Positions 63,696 to 64,000 of a stretch of DNA of 64,000 nucleotides are shown here, in pieces. Under the pieces are notes generated by a model that searched no databases, was not told where the DNA came from, and worked only from the letters and a program-made list of their open reading frames with translations. Position 1 is the first letter of the stretch. Every line of letters starts with the position of its first letter. Source of the stretch: Bradyrhizobium arachidis (GTDB taxonomy: Bacteria > Pseudomonadota > Alphaproteobacteria > Rhizobiales > Xanthobacteraceae); the NCBI RefSeq assembly GCF_015291705.1, contig NZ_CP030050.1, positions 3,472,001 through 3,536,000 on the forward strand. Direction: 5' to 3'. Position numbers and translations under genes: made by a program.

Positions 63696-64000
63696 TCAAG
63701 ATCGGTAGCCCGGAAGCTCGCGGTCGAGCTTGCGCAGCAGCGGCGGCCAGACGAGGTTGGTCGCGCGCAGCTCGGCGCGGTCGCGGTTCGACAGCAATTC
63801 GGTGTTCTTCTCGATTGCGATCTCCTCAACCGGATAGACCGGCGTGCCGAGCGCGCGGGTGCGCACCTGCATCGAGCAGGCGCGCTCGAGGTGATACATG
63901 CGCTCGAAGGCGGAAGCGACCGAGCGGCCGACCGTCAGCGTGCCGTGGTTACGCAGCAGCATGTGGTTGTGGTCGCCGAGGTCCTTCTGGAGCCGCGGCC
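63696..64000 (-). CDS. Class II aldolase/adducin family protein (5' end outside window)
   Basis: Only the C-terminal 100 codons are present; the frame is open to the right edge. LGDHNHMLLRNHGTLTVGRSVASAFERMYHLERACSMQVR is the class II aldolase pattern, with the His of the metal site in RNHG. The remainder, TRALGTPVYPVEEIAIEKNTELL, is typical of the adducin-like group, some of which are decarboxylases or fuculose-phosphate aldolase relatives. The substrate cannot be judged from this part. Confidence 0.82.
   Translation of the reverse strand, partial: PRLQKDLGDHNHMLLRNHGTLTVGRSVASAFERMYHLERACSMQVRTRALGTPVYPVEEIAIEKNTELLSNRDRAELRATNLVWPPLLRKLDRELPGYRS

Overview
The window is a GC-rich chromosomal segment of an alphaproteobacterium that looks like Bradyrhizobium or a close relative (Rhodopseudomonas/Nitrobacter group). 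The evidence is hopanoid genes (hpnN, hpnO), an ImuA-ImuB-DnaE2 mutasome behind an alphaproteobacterial LexA box (GAAC-N7-GAAC), a SigF/NrsF pair, a neighbouring TIGR03809/TIGR03808 pair, DUF2336, and dense palindromic intergenic repeats. Gene packing is tight and ordinary. I see no tRNA, rRNA, CRISPR array, prophage, transposase or integrase. Assignments rest on reading motifs by eye, not on searches.

Layout. 1-4262: 3' part of hpnN, a convergent DUF2147 gene and hpnO (hopanoid side-chain aminotransferase). 4380-7531: a GFA protein, then a leftward group of metallophosphoesterase, cupredoxin, ECF sigma factor and zinc anti-sigma factor. 7768-13393: alpha/beta hydrolase and GMC oxidoreductase, an M20 amidohydrolase and a Pit phosphate transporter. 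13491-21979: a DNA-repair block. A UdgX-type glycosylase fused to a TIGR03915-like domain and a radical SAM protein (TIGR03916-like) run left; imuA-imuB-dnaE2 run right; a perfect LexA box lies between them. 21980-25195: a repeat island, an SDR, a small membrane protein and a CoA-transferase. 25341-33847: a heavy-metal-type RND adaptor and pump, an amidohydrolase, a small P-loop kinase, a TolC-family channel and an enoyl-CoA hydratase. 33982-41955: three regulatory groups: a secreted protein divergent from sigF-nrsF; DUF2336 with a diguanylate cyclase; and an ECF sigma, anti-sigma and subtilase operon. 42421-44774: TIGR03809 and TIGR03808. 44974-49842: a C15 peptidase, meaB and a TctABC tripartite transporter. 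49974-57418: a DUF3298-like protein, a nucleotidyltransferase, methylmalonyl-CoA mutase subunits with a GFA gene wedged between them, and folK-folB-folP. 57645-64000: two small conserved proteins, a HerA-like ATPase, a GT87-like membrane protein, an M20 dipeptidase and a cut class II aldolase gene.

How genes work together. The repair block is the most coherent candidate system: two poorly characterised repair proteins (UdgX fusion and radical SAM) appear wired to the same SOS switch as translesion synthesis. Methylmalonyl-CoA mutase (both subunits) and its chaperone GTPase MeaB are both present, separated by a transporter. Three separate ECF sigma/anti-sigma pairs within 35 kb suggest a stretch rich in envelope or redox stress control. 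At least six families of inverted repeats occupy most of the longer gaps and abut or supply stop codons of several genes.
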